Assembly: GCA_009760855.2 (NCBI GenBank) | Contig: WPIO01000066.1 | Coordinates: 1,634,501 to 1,698,500 of the forward strand | Length of the DNA: 64,000 bases | Reading direction: 5' to 3' | Origin: Cristatella mucedo | Lineage: Eukaryota; Bryozoa; Phylactolaemata; Cristatellidae | Shown: piece by piece, positions 11,053-22,639 of the stretch | Layout of the letters: every line of letters starts with the position of its first letter | How positions within the stretch are numbered: position 1 is the stretch's first letter | The notes under the pieces: model-generated | Seen by the model: only the letters and a program-made list of their open reading frames with translations | What the model was told of the DNA's origin: nothing | The model's database searches: none | Position numbers and translations under genes: made by a program

Positions 11053-12149
11053 CTACGGTGAAATGAAAGTAGAGAATTTTCTAGCAAGTACAGTAACATG
11101 ATCCATCATTATTAGACTTTAAAAATGCTCATACAATCATGACGGTGATCAGTAATGCGATTTAAAAATTTGAGTGCTTGTTTAACGCCAATCTTAAGAC
11201 ATATTGTTTACGATAACCTTAGTGGCAGGCGTTTAGCAGCATGAAATATTCTCTAGAAATAAATAAGGGTAGAGCGCGAGGCTTGACATGGCAATTGCAT
11301 TCGGATAGCCCTTGACGAAGGAGGAAGGGAAACTGAGTCAAGAAGGAAAGAAAGGGCTTGCAGATTTTCAAGGACAAAGGGTAGGGCCGCCCGGCTTGTG
11401 GCGAACGATTGGCTTAGGCATGTTAATTAAACCATGACTTCTCTCTCCTTCCCAGCCCAATAATACCTGCAGACGCATCTTTACTTCCTTCTAATGGCTT
11501 ACTAGGCATCAGTAGCGGCACTAAACTGATGAGGATATCAGTTAGTCGACTAAATAACTAGCAGTCAAAGGGTGATCGTGCTGTGTAAAATTTTAAATCA
11601 TACACCCGATTGGAACTTATTTGGCTATAGAGACTAGAAAAAATGCTACGTGAAATAAGCGGTTTTGTCGTTGACACAGCCGTCTTGCCGATACAAAAAT
11701 GAATCCCCTAGTATAGATATTGACCGAAATTGACCATGTGGCAAGAAGTGGCACCTATCGCTCTTTACTGGATCGCTAGAGATGCAAATCAAAAGGAGGC
11801 TGTTGATGTCCATTGTTTACTAAATGAAAACTTACTTCCTTTTTTAATTTAATATAGCTATTTATTGATCAAATTCCAAAATTTAATTCATTGTGTGCAA
11901 GTGATAAGACGGCGCTTGCACTTAGTTGCTGATTTACCTAAATTTCGATAGTGAGTGGTTTATATCTCTGCCAGTTTTTTCATGAGAAAAATCCCATAAA
12001 CGGTGATGCATTACATTACCAGCCTGACGATGCATCGACCTAGTGTTCAGCCAGCTACTTGCTTATGACACCTGCCTACTGTCGGGCTTGGATTTAAATT
12101 TGAAACAAGAACGGCGAAGTGCTTTAGTGTTAACTGCAGTGTTCATCAG
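11053..12149. other. Gene 1 intron, unassigned
   Basis: No exon or clear repeat seen. Confidence 0.4.
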
Positions 12150-12570
12150 TTTTTTTTTACCTTGTCCTAGGATAAGAGTTGTGAGAATTTGACGTGCTGG
12201 AGGGCTGGGACGGATCAAAGTAAAGGATAACTGAATGTCATCAGCATAGAAGTGAAAGCCTACACTGTGCTTGCAGCCACACCGGCAAAAGGGAGAGTAT
12301 AAACCGTGACAGAAATGAGACCAAGCACAGATCCTCGAGGTTCCCTATACTTCAGAGGTTTCAATAGTGATCTGTGTCCGTTCGCATCAAATCTCTGAAG
12401 TCCACCACAAAGTGAGATAAGATCCAAACTAAGCTGTGCCGTCCAAGTGATTCCCGGAGAGATGAGAGGCGTTCAATGAGGACTATGTGGTAAATCGTAT
12501 CAAAAGAAGCAGAAAGGTCAAGCAACACAAGCAGACAAAGTTTACCCTAGTCTGCATTCAGGATGATTTC
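12150..12570 (-). mobile_element. LINE family A, reverse transcriptase fragment
   Basis: The minus strand follows LINE A through the YADD region: GTCATCAGCATAGAAGTGAA (reverse of FYADD), the segment before it ending in GAGGTTCCC (PQGS side), and on to ATCGTATCAAAAGAAGCAG (reverse of the FDTID-type motif). There is no open frame of length and no tail on this piece. Confidence 0.75.
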
Positions 12571-12800
12571 GTAAGACACCTTAAGCTAATTATAATTAAT
12601 AACAATTAGTAAATATAATTAATAATAAATTAATTATAATTAATCTTACCTAGATAATTTTAATTATAAATTAAGCATTAATATGTAATACTTATGTATA
12701 ATAAGTATTAATAATAATAATTAATTATTTAATTATTATTATTATTATTTGTATAAGTATTTAAATTTTAATAATAAATAATTATTGATTAAGCAAGACT
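12571..12800. repeat. AT-rich low-complexity tract
   Basis: Alternating TTAATTAT / AATAATAA words with local inverted symmetry between two oppositely oriented LINE A pieces. It may be a decayed (ATT)n tail. Confidence 0.8.
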
Positions 12801-12829
12801 CAAATTAAGAGTCCCTAAAAATGAAGCCC

Positions 12830-13100
12830 AATGAAAGAAGCGAAAATGCATCCAGTTATTGCAGCATTTAGTGGGTTCATGTGATAAGTCCCTGGTATGC
12901 TTACGGGGTGCTCAAACTGCAGGCTGCCACTAATATTTTCTTTATGTAGACCTTGAGCATGTCAGCTTTAACCAGGATATGCTCTTTTACATTGAGCATA
13001 ATGCCAATAAAAGTAAACATTCAAGCATGCTTCCTCTAAAGAATATGTACAGTGCCTAGAAAGAGATTAAGTTCTCCAATGGCACACTACGAAATATTTT
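12830..13100 (+). mobile_element. LINE family A, 3-prime end relic
   Basis: GCAGCATTTAGTGGGTTCATG and GCCACTAAT words of the LINE A untranslated region are followed by a decayed tail hairpin, CAGTGCCTAGAAAGAGATTA with GTTCTCC...GGCAC. Confidence 0.6.
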
Positions 13101-14384
13101 AATTTCCATGAAGACAGTATTTACAATATCTTTAGGGCTCATAGGAATAGGTCAGTAAACCTTATACTTATAACTGTCGGAGCATTTTTTGGGTAGCCCA
13201 CGCGACAAATCAAACTTTGATCTCTTTAGACTGAACTTAAGGTGCGGACGGAATAAGAAAAAGGCTTGCGAGGTTCACATTTCAGCCAGCGATGCTTATG
13301 AGGCAACTAGTCTCTGATTTTTTTTATCTTACCTAGGAAGACGTTTAAGAAACTCTTCGCTTATTCTCCTGCAATTTGTATTTAATAACAACTAGAAACA
13401 ATCAGCCATGCATCAAAGTTGATCTGAGATAGAAAAGTCTCTTTCAGCTTTATCCTAGAAAACTAGCTGCTTTGTTATAGGAAATGGATCGATACTCTTC
13501 CAGATGCAAATGACATATCTTAGTGTGACCGACATTAATAAGAGGTATGCCTATTGCTCTCTCGACTGTAAAAGGCAAGCTCGGCTAACTTGAACTTATG
13601 CAGTCACTCTGGATACATCTAATCTGGATATTACACGACCCCTTCAAATAGGTTCTCGAATCGTAATTTAACTACTGCTCGCCAGACTAATAAGTATACC
13701 ATGGCTATGTGCTCTGCTATACACTACTAGGTGCGCTTCTAATTGAAATGGTCCCCTCTAAAGGTTTCCCAGTAGTGTCAAGAAATAAATGCTGAGAATC
13801 AAAGTCGACCAACCAATTCAATTATAAGGGATTGAGTTGCTATCATTTCCTAGCATAGCACTGAGATCGGTCGTGTGCTAAAGCTGCTTGGACCTGCTTT
13901 TCGAGCAGTATCAGGTGACTTTCAAGCTCAGCTAGAGCTTCCGTTTATTTTTAAGCGGCCTACTTATTAAAATGCAAATTGTTTTGAGGAAAGCGCACAT
14001 GAATGGTGAGCCAAAAGCCAGTTAAACAACTTAAGATTCATTACTCTAAGCGATAACCTTCGTTGCATATAAATTAGAGCACCGGCTCAGGTCATGTTGG
14101 GAGCTAAGGAAACTACCGTTTTCCAAGGAAATGAGAGATAGATTCTGAGCCATTAGTTCAGCTTGTTAAGCAGATTTTTATTTCGACTCTTGAATGATGA
14201 CATTCCATTCAGCCAGTGGACAAGAATCAATTAAAACTGGGCCGTCCATGCCAAAATTGGATTGGCACTCGAAAAGGGTATACTCACTGGCCCGTTGCAT
14301 ATTTCTTCCCTAAATTCGACGCGCCCCTTGATAATGGTAGCACAGCTTAGAATAGTTGGAGGCAGGCAAGCAAGCTTGCCCCTG
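13101..14384. other. Gene 1 intron, unassigned
   Basis: No exon, RNA gene or clear repeat seen. Confidence 0.4.
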
Positions 14385-14535
14385 GGTCTCAGCCTAGGGC
14401 TGCAGTGCTTGCTTCTCACGACCCTGACCTGACACTGACACCTGACCGCTGCGAGTACGAGTACGGCAGTGATCGATAAAGGATCAACCACTGCCGGTGG
14501 TGGTGCCGGTAGCCTCGAAGGCTACTCTTCAACTA
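14385..14535 (+). mobile_element. SINE1, degraded copy
   Basis: Keeps the order CTTCTCACGACC, GATCGATAAAGGATCA, CCACTGCCGGTGG, GGTAGCCTCGAAGGCT of SINE1, but the B box is lost. Confidence 0.5.
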
Positions 14536-15223
14536 CGAGCACTTAGCTGCCTGCGGGCTCTCTTTCCTGAGTCGTAGTAGGAAGACAACATAAAGGAAGA
14601 CAACACTGCACCATCTTGCTGCTTGACACAAGCTGCCATCTTGCCATGTGGCAAGTGAGCCATCTTGCCACGTGGCGAAATTTCTTTCTGCTTTAACTAG
14701 GAGCGATGTAAATTAAGCTGCTAAATCGGCTTCAACCTACTAGATCGTTACGGCACTAAGGAATACTTGCGTGTTTTGTCCATTGTAGGCTATAGTTTCA
14801 AAAGTTTAAGCTCTTTTGAGAACATCAAGCATTGTAACTAAGGAAGCCAAAGTGACGGGTTTAAAACATATCTGTACTCGTTCTATCACTTGTAGCATTT
14901 AAGATCGATATGGTATTAGGTAAGTTTTTATTCTAAAAAAGAGGAAAACGAATGGTAAACGTTTCTAAAAAATAAGCAAAATCTATATATTTAAATGTCA
15001 TTTAAAATGAAAATAAAAAATTGTATTATGTTACATTGCGAGCAGGAAATACTCTCACGAGTTTCCTTTTTCAGAATATTAGGTTTGACCATCAGTGAAT
15101 AACCCTATCAAGCTTAATGAATGCTATTCTTTTTATTTCCCCAATTGAGCTAACATTGCTGCTTCTATTACTGCCTCGTCGCAGATTTAAATTCTGCCGC
15201 TTGCCTCAAAAGGCAATGGCGTC
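14536..15223. other. Gene 1 intron, unassigned
   Basis: A short direct repeat (GCCATCTTGCCATGTGGC / GCCATCTTGCCACGTGGC, 14634-14682) is present. Nothing else recognised. Confidence 0.4.
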
Positions 15224-15319
15224 TAGAATTTTTTCAAAATCGGGGCTCCGAGTTTCGGAGAAAATAGGAGCATACCTATTTTCTTCGAAACTCGGAGCCC
15301 CGATTTCGAAAAAATTCTA
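15224..15319. repeat. Foldback inverted repeat, 45-bp arms
   Basis: Arms 15224-15268 and 15275-15319 are inverted copies with two mismatches by eye, around a 6-base centre. The core of each arm is ATCGGGGCTCCGAGTTTCG or its complement. It lies in the intron about 150 bases past the donor of the 15469-15789 exon. I see no transposon ends or coding capacity. Confidence 0.9.
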
Positions 15320-15468
15320 TATCTGCACTGCAAATATCTAGCGGGCCTCTCTCAAAAAATTGGGTTCCATTATTTCATGAATAGTGTGTAAAGTCGGCTA
15401 ATCGTCGACGAAAGAGTGCCAGTTTCTAATCGCAAGCTCATCTCGGCAAAATTAGCTAAATTACTTAC

Positions 15469-15789
15469 AATAAACATGTATCTTCACCGGAATTGTTGAA
15501 ACAGCTCGTAACGTTTGATTACTTCTTGTTTGGCACACCACTTCCTTTCCATTGTAAGCACGCATTTGAGGAATCATAATGGAACTTGTTGCTGATCCAT
15601 TGTCATATGATTTTGACTGATAAGCTGTCCACATAACTTCTTCGCCGCCAACAAGCCAGATGAGATGCTCAATTGGCTGAAGTTCGACCGCATTGCAAGT
15701 GAAATTAAAGAAGCCTTTGTGGTATTCCAATGCCTGTCTTGCATTAACGATGACGATCAGTTTAGCCGTAGATATTCCGAGCCCTTTTT
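15469..15789 (-). CDS. Gene 1 exon: C2-type immunoglobulin domain
   Basis: A 321-base exon (107 codons), acceptor TTTGCAG ending at 15790, donor GTAAGT beginning at 15468, phase 1-1. After a linker (KGLGISTAKLIVIVNARQA) comes the Ig core: first cysteine in FFNFTCNAV, tryptophan in IWLVGGEEV, and second cysteine in GKEVVCQT, ending PVKIHVY. N-glycosylation sequons are visible (NFT, NGS, NQT). The paralogous exon at 59637-59948 shares NxTCxA, WLxxGExV, NxxEVVCQT and the closing strand. The xWLxxGE pattern resembles C2 domains of adhesion receptors. It splices on to the membrane-proximal exon. Confidence 0.9.
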
Positions 15790-16027
15790 CTGCAAATTAT
15801 CATGAAAAATACACCGTTTGTCATAAAATGCATTGGGAGTTCTGAATCATAACTTCTTTTGCTAATATCGACCTAAAAGTATAAAATGAATATCAAAACG
15901 GTATATAATTTAGTTTAAGGAGACCAGGCCAAACACCTCTTTTCAAACCAATCATGCTGAAAAACCGCAATTTAAGACATATAATTGTCTAAGCCAAGTC
16001 ATCGGCAAACAGAAAACGAATTCTTAC

Positions 16028-16420
16028 CTGAAATATTCCTCACAGAAATATTTACTCGGTATGAGGTAGTGACGCCTTCATCTACAAATTTGCAGTAATA
16101 AATTCCTTCTAAATCCTTTGTCAGGTTTTTTAATCTGAAGTTGACTGAAATGACGCTGGGATAATGTTCGGTATTCATAAGACTCTGGCAGTCAGATGTA
16201 GCTGCTTGGTCTCCTCTAAGATTCTTTGTTTGATTGAATCTCCCAGAGTTACAACTTATCTGAACGGACATTGGCTGGCTTAAGTTCTGAGAATGAAATC
16301 TCATTTCCATGTACCGGCTTTTCACGTAGCAAAATGCTTTGCACGGTATATATAGCGATTCGCCAGTATAACCAACGTAGCTACGAACTGCAGCTTTTGT
16401 GTAATTTGCTCGACAAGCAT
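16028..16420 (-). CDS. Gene 1 exon: Ig-like domain with extra cysteines
   Basis: A 393-base exon (131 codons) after acceptor TTTCAG (ending 16421), donor GTAAGA beginning at 16027, phase 1-1. It begins ACRANYTKAA. Visible parts are YTGESLYIPCKAFC (an early Cys pair), VQISCNSG, a TSDCQS cysteine, and the canonical Ig end DLEGIYYCKF then SYRVNISV. Six cysteines in all suggest one Ig disulfide plus two more. Sequons include NYT, NLS, NQT, NLT and NIS, so the domain is heavily glycosylatable. The paralog at 60223-60606 keeps IPCxxFC, SC, SDC and EGxYYC. Extracellular; no ligand can be deduced. Confidence 0.92.
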
Positions 16421-17932
<1,512 letters not shown>

Positions 17933-18599
17933 TCTCCACGCGTTCCGGAGCTGCTTCTATGACGGCTACTACATCCGTATGTACGCGCTTGAACGCTTGA
18001 GGCGCCTGCCTATAATGCACTACAGCCGTCGTCGTCAGAACGACCACCGAATTGTGGGGGCTAGGATTGAGCCGCCATCTCGCGCCCGAGAGCCCCTACA
18101 CATTCGCTTCCCAAGTATCCCAAGGCTTGAGCTTGCTTAAGTCTGATTTAAGCACAATCAACCGCATAAAGAACATTGCTCAAACAATCCTCCGTCAGAG
18201 ACCAATGCTTCCGGCGGGAGTTTTTTCCGTGAAGAATGCAGCCCAGCTAGCTACATGGCAATAAGCACGATGGCGTGACATCTGCTAAAGGACGGTGTAG
18301 AAAGACTCTTCCTTGTGTGACATGCATATGCAATTCTGTAGTTTTTGGATTGTTCAAACTAAGTGGCGACTGTCAGTATATAGCCAAGTAACATTAATTG
18401 TGAATCCCTTTGAATATTATTGGCATCGGTGATAAAGTTGGAGGTAAGATGGCTGCACTGACATCAGTGAACGTACCTCTATGATATTCGAAGCAGTAAT
18501 GTATACTAAAGTATGTATAATGTATATGTATGCAATGTATACATATTTATAATTACAGTTACATTATAAATGGATACAATTACAAACAGACTAAATACG
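17933..18599. other. Gene 1 intron, unassigned
   Basis: No exon or repeat recognised, apart from a short GTATAATGTATATGTATGC-rich patch at 18500-18545. Confidence 0.4.
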
Positions 18600-19180
18600 T
18601 AGGACGAAAGGCAACTTTTCAAGGGGTATGTCAGGCAGTAGCTTGAATTATCCCCCAAAATGGCCGTCAATAGGGGAGTTGTCCCTCCAAAAGCATGTTT
18701 ATAAAATATTGTACCAAGACCAGTTAACTGATTGGCATGAAAATTGGCACGAAGAACACTGGTAGCATTAGCTATCGTTTGATTTATAATAGCTGCTGTT
18801 TTGACCTTCTGATGACCTTTAAAAGTCCAAGGTCACGTATAGCACTGCTGGTAAAAGGCAGCTCCAAATTTTTTCGATTATAAAAAACGTCATTGTAGAA
18901 ATATGTCAAACCGCTCAAAAAATGCAAGACAATTGACTAAAGACTCTCCACCCACAAAAAAACTTTAAAAAAATTTGATATCTTAAACTGTTGACTGTCA
19001 TCACGAACACAGCCCACGGATTTTTTGTCACAGGCACATTATATGCATACACACACACCATGCGTAGATACACAAGGGGAGAGTGTCGAGACAGGTGAGC
19101 TCCACCTATATTCCAAGTTTCACTCAGATCGGCCCAATATCGACCAAGTTGTACAATTTACCAGGTACCATGTACTACTG
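18600..19180. other. Possible unclassified interspersed repeat
   Basis: Wording such as CCTTCTGATGACCTTTAAAA, GTCCAAGGTCACG and CCAAGTTTCACTCAGATCGG resembles non-coding repeats common in invertebrate genomes. I find no second copy, no terminal repeats and no open frame in this window, so this is only a suspicion. Confidence 0.25.
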
Positions 19181-19986
19181 CTGTGACAGCACTCAGAGAT
19201 GCCACTGAGACACTATAAAGCCATGACGTTCGTGGGTGTGCCCTTTTCCAAATAACGAGGTTGGCTGAGCTGGTATTGCGGCAGTAGGCATCAGTGGCGA
19301 GTCCTAACAACTTTCGGCCACCCTTTTCCATTTCAATAATGCCAGGGGACCTGATGTGTCTCCTGACTGATCGGTAGGAATATAAACCGTTCCCGCTCTG
19401 ACCGACACACACTGGCCAGCAGCTTGACATCAGCCAGGCCTCGAAATTTCAGCCCACTACCTTTCTTCTATACCGGGCCATGATACCTTGCCTTCGTTTT
19501 TAAAATTTTTATATGTAATAATTCTCATCCAGAAGGCATAGTTGTTCGGTTTATAAAATGTGCCAATCATAAATTCAAGAACAAAGACATCAACACGTTT
19601 CTTTCCGATGATTGTCTGGTTTTGGTTCATTTTTAGGTCACATACACATAGTTCTCTAATCCTTCTTGGATAGATTTTTGATGTAGATTTTAGTTGTAAT
19701 TTGATGTACATGCAGATGTTTTCAGTCCGTTGTGAATAATGTATGTAGTCTATCTATCTAAATATCTAGCAGTCTTTGCTTTTTGACATAGCAAATAATA
19801 AATATTTTACGAAAAGATACTAGATTAACTTTCTAGGATGAGACTGGTGCTTTCTTACGAACTCTTAAGGATCCTTGTTTGTAACGGTTAACCATCCCCT
19901 TCAGGGCTTTCACTGTTTGCTCCCACAATGGGCTGAATAAATGACGAAGTTTGCTTGCCTTACGCTGTAGACACGGGGACACTTAC

Positions 19987-20403
19987 AATTGAAAACGGTT
20001 AGCCCGACGTCGGAGACTGCTGATGCATTGAGCACGATGCTCGAAGCGTTAACTGAAGCAGCGTGTGACATGAAGAACCGATAGCTGCCGCTGTCGATCT
20101 CAGTTGTAGCGGCTAGCTGAATGATAAGTGAAAAGTTGTAGGATTCGAAATGGTTTTCCACGCAGGTCACAGCCTGACTGGTGACACGGAGGCGTGAGGC
20201 GCCTGCTATTTCCCGGACGCGACACTGATCGATTTTCTGAATGCTAGGCATGGCCGCTAAAACTGTGTAGGCTCCATCACTTTGATTGTGAAATCCTATG
20301 TAGGCCGGTAATTCGATAAAGCCAGCTGTCAAATTCAGCTGCACCATGGATCCCAGCCGAGCGTACACGTCAGGCGGAGCAATTTGCATGTAGTATGGAT
20401 AGT
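19987..20403 (-). CDS. Gene 1 exon: amino-terminal Ig-like domain
   Basis: A 417-base exon (139 codons), acceptor CATTTAG ending 20404, donor GTAAGT beginning at 19986, phase 1-1. It reads YPYYMQIAPPDVYARLGSM, then VQLNLTAGF, a cysteine in KIDQCRV, a second in AVTCVEN, the strand NFSLIIQL, the Ig-type turn EIDSGSYRFF, an insert ASSIVLNASAVSDV, and a last strand LTVFN. It lacks the usual Trp, so it is a diverged Ig-like or related beta-sandwich domain. The exon at 38631-39065 has the same spacing: two cysteines about 20 apart, then a strand, a DSGSY/KYEGKF turn, an insert and a final strand. No counterpart for gene 2 is in the window; it would lie past 64000. Confidence 0.82.
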
Positions 20404-20986
20404 CTAAATGACAAGGTGTAAAGCTGCCTTGCAAACTTGGCACGCCTTACATTTAAATACTTTTCATGAAACAACACAGAATGAAATGAAAGACCTAGCA
20501 AAGTGTTTAAAGTGCATCCTAATCAAGGAATTCTCTGTGATGGCTTTGTTCATTTGTACAGTTAGATAATTTTACCGCTAACTCAGCTGATCTATTTATG
20601 AGCTGCGTTAAGTAATTTTGGTGGTGCGTCAGAAATGTAAAAATTAGTATTATTTCATTTTAATAGTGCACGAAATAGCTCATTCTTGCGCTGGGCATGT
20701 ACAATTCACCAGAACATTGATGCAGAATATTCCACATAAGTGATATTTGGACCACCTTGGTCGATGTGTGGAAACTTAATGAAACAGGTTATCTTGATTA
20801 GAAGCAAATTTGATTCATCCATAGTTTTACTAAAATCTACGACATAATTCTAGGTTTTGAAGTTGTTCCATATCACGGCTGCATAACAATACAAAGCAAA
20901 CGTCTTCGTTAAACTACTTTTAAATTGGTAGCTCAGCTTGACTACTGCAGTCGGTCGTAAAGGAGGTAGGAGGAGGCAGTCTTTTT
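20404..20986. other. Gene 1 intron, unassigned
   Basis: No exon or repeat recognised upstream of the 19987-20403 exon. Confidence 0.4.
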
Positions 20987-21013
20987 AATATATATATATA
21001 TTTATATAATACA

Positions 21014-21046
<33 letters not shown>

Positions 21047-21047
21047 A
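20987..21047. repeat. (TA)n microsatellite
   Basis: Alternating TA with three short interruptions. Confidence 0.95.
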
Positions 21048-21439
21048 ACAGAACATTTCTAATATGCTGCTGCAAGTGCTGAGTCTCAATCCACCACCAT
21101 TAAAGAACTTGCGAGAGAATCAGTGGCAAGAAATTATTAACAGGTACAGTATCGTGTCTTACTAAAGCGTGCCCACTACTTGCTCTGAAGGGTTTTTGCT
21201 AACACTTCGCTAACCACATTGTGAACATGAGTGCTACAGCAGTCAACGATGTTCAACTGCAAAAAAAACGGGTGTGGTAACCTCAAACACTTTACGGCTA
21301 CTATATAAACGAGGCCGTTGACAAAGATGACAAACCCTCGCTTGGGAGAGCGTGGGATGTGGCACAAGAAGACAAGTGAGGTCACTGGCCACTGACTGGC
21401 AGTGCTCGCTAGGAAGCAAATGCTGAACAGGAAGCGTGA
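21048..21439. other. Unassigned intron sequence
   Basis: Nothing firmly recognised between the TA tract and the LINE A copy. Confidence 0.35.
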
Positions 21440-21985
21440 TTGAACGATTAGTGGTAGCGTCCTCAATTTTAGCATTTATAACACGGTTAGAGTTTACCTG
21501 CATAGGGTCTGCATGCAAATACGGATAGCGGCAGCATACAGAATCAGCACGGATAAACACTCCAAGGTCAAATCACACATGAGCCCACCAAAATTAAAAA
21601 AAATGCATGTATTCGGGATTTCGGAACGCCAGTCGAAAGTGAGTCCCAGCATTTAGGAGCAAACGAGGTAAAGGTACGGTCTCCAACGTGTTTGAGTTCT
21701 GTACGAGGTTAGGGTAAAAGATTAGATTCCAAAAAAAAAATGCTAAGATTCCTAGCCTGGCAGGGCAGTAGGTTTGATAGCTAGGCTGGAGCCCAAGTAT
21801 AAAAGGACCTAAAAGCGAGTGAGAGAACCTTAAAGTCTGCTTGACTGGGAGCCAGTAAAAGTCGGCGAGAAGTGGTGTGATGTGGAATCTGAGACGCTCA
21901 TGACAGATAGACCTGGCTGCAGATTGTTGTACGAACTGTAAGTGCCTAATTGCACATTTGCCGGTAAACTAGCAGAAAAATGACA
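21440..21985 (-). mobile_element. LINE family A, degraded copy without tail
   Basis: The minus-strand order is the LINE A untranslated region (CTGCATGCAAATACGGATAG), the carboxy-terminal coding part (CCCAGCATTTAGGAGCAAAC; CTAGCCTGGCAGGGCAGTAG) and GGCGAGAAGTGGTGTGATGT. It is cut off before the tail and full of small indels. Confidence 0.75.
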
Positions 21986-22050
21986 TATAGTAATAATAAT
22001 AATACATTTGATATGGGTCTCTCAGGAAACTTAATCTCTATCTAGGCTGT
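21986..22050 (-). mobile_element. LINE family A, tail fragment
   Basis: (AAT)n followed by a decayed tail hairpin: GGTCTCTCAGGAAACTTAAT, then TCTATCTAGG. About 65 bases only. Confidence 0.6.
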
Positions 22051-22639
22051 CACCAATTGATCTTAATGCGATGAAGCCTACCATGTGTATAGGACCTAAG
22101 TCATAGTAATTATTTTAAATTTTCCATCGAACCTTTGACGGCAATTCTATGCACTCATCTTTCTGATATTCTGCCTGAGCCTCTACGATACCTTCAACCC
22201 CTCTCTGATAGCATGCAAACTTACGCGACTGTCCAGTTAGCCCCGAATGCATGTCAAAAGTCATTCGGCTTCGAGTGAGCAATACGAAACTGTTCTTCGT
22301 AATACCCACAAAGTGTATGCCTTTGTGGTGTTACAGGAAGCGATGCGCTCGTGCAAGAATGCAACCGAATAATACGAGTTAGGAAAAAGCTGTACGTTTT
22401 ACCATGGCCTTGATTTTTCCGGGCTAAAAAGCTGAGCATAAGAATATGTATATTTAGAGTTTTGATTTAATATACTTTAGCTACTTTTAAATTGTTACAA
22501 GGACGTGCAATTGCTTTCGAATCGTTATATCTATTGGCAAGATTCACATGCCCTTACACATACACAAGCAATTTTACTCAAATATATAGCGATGTTATTT
22601 GTTTAATAAAATTTTCCACTCTAACAAAGTTATTTCCTT
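22051..22639. other. Unassigned intron sequence
   Basis: No supported exon. Short minus-strand open frames at 22115-22439 have no motif or splice sites that convince me. Confidence 0.35.

Noticed and set aside
19457-19711. 84-codon minus-strand frame downstream of the 19987-20403 exon
   Set aside because: Its possible donor is phase 0 and weak; no counterpart in gene 2. It superficially resembles the strand-helix-strand modules, but not enough to call.
21243-21560. 105-codon minus-strand frame
   Set aside because: Partly overlaps the degraded LINE A copy; no independent support.
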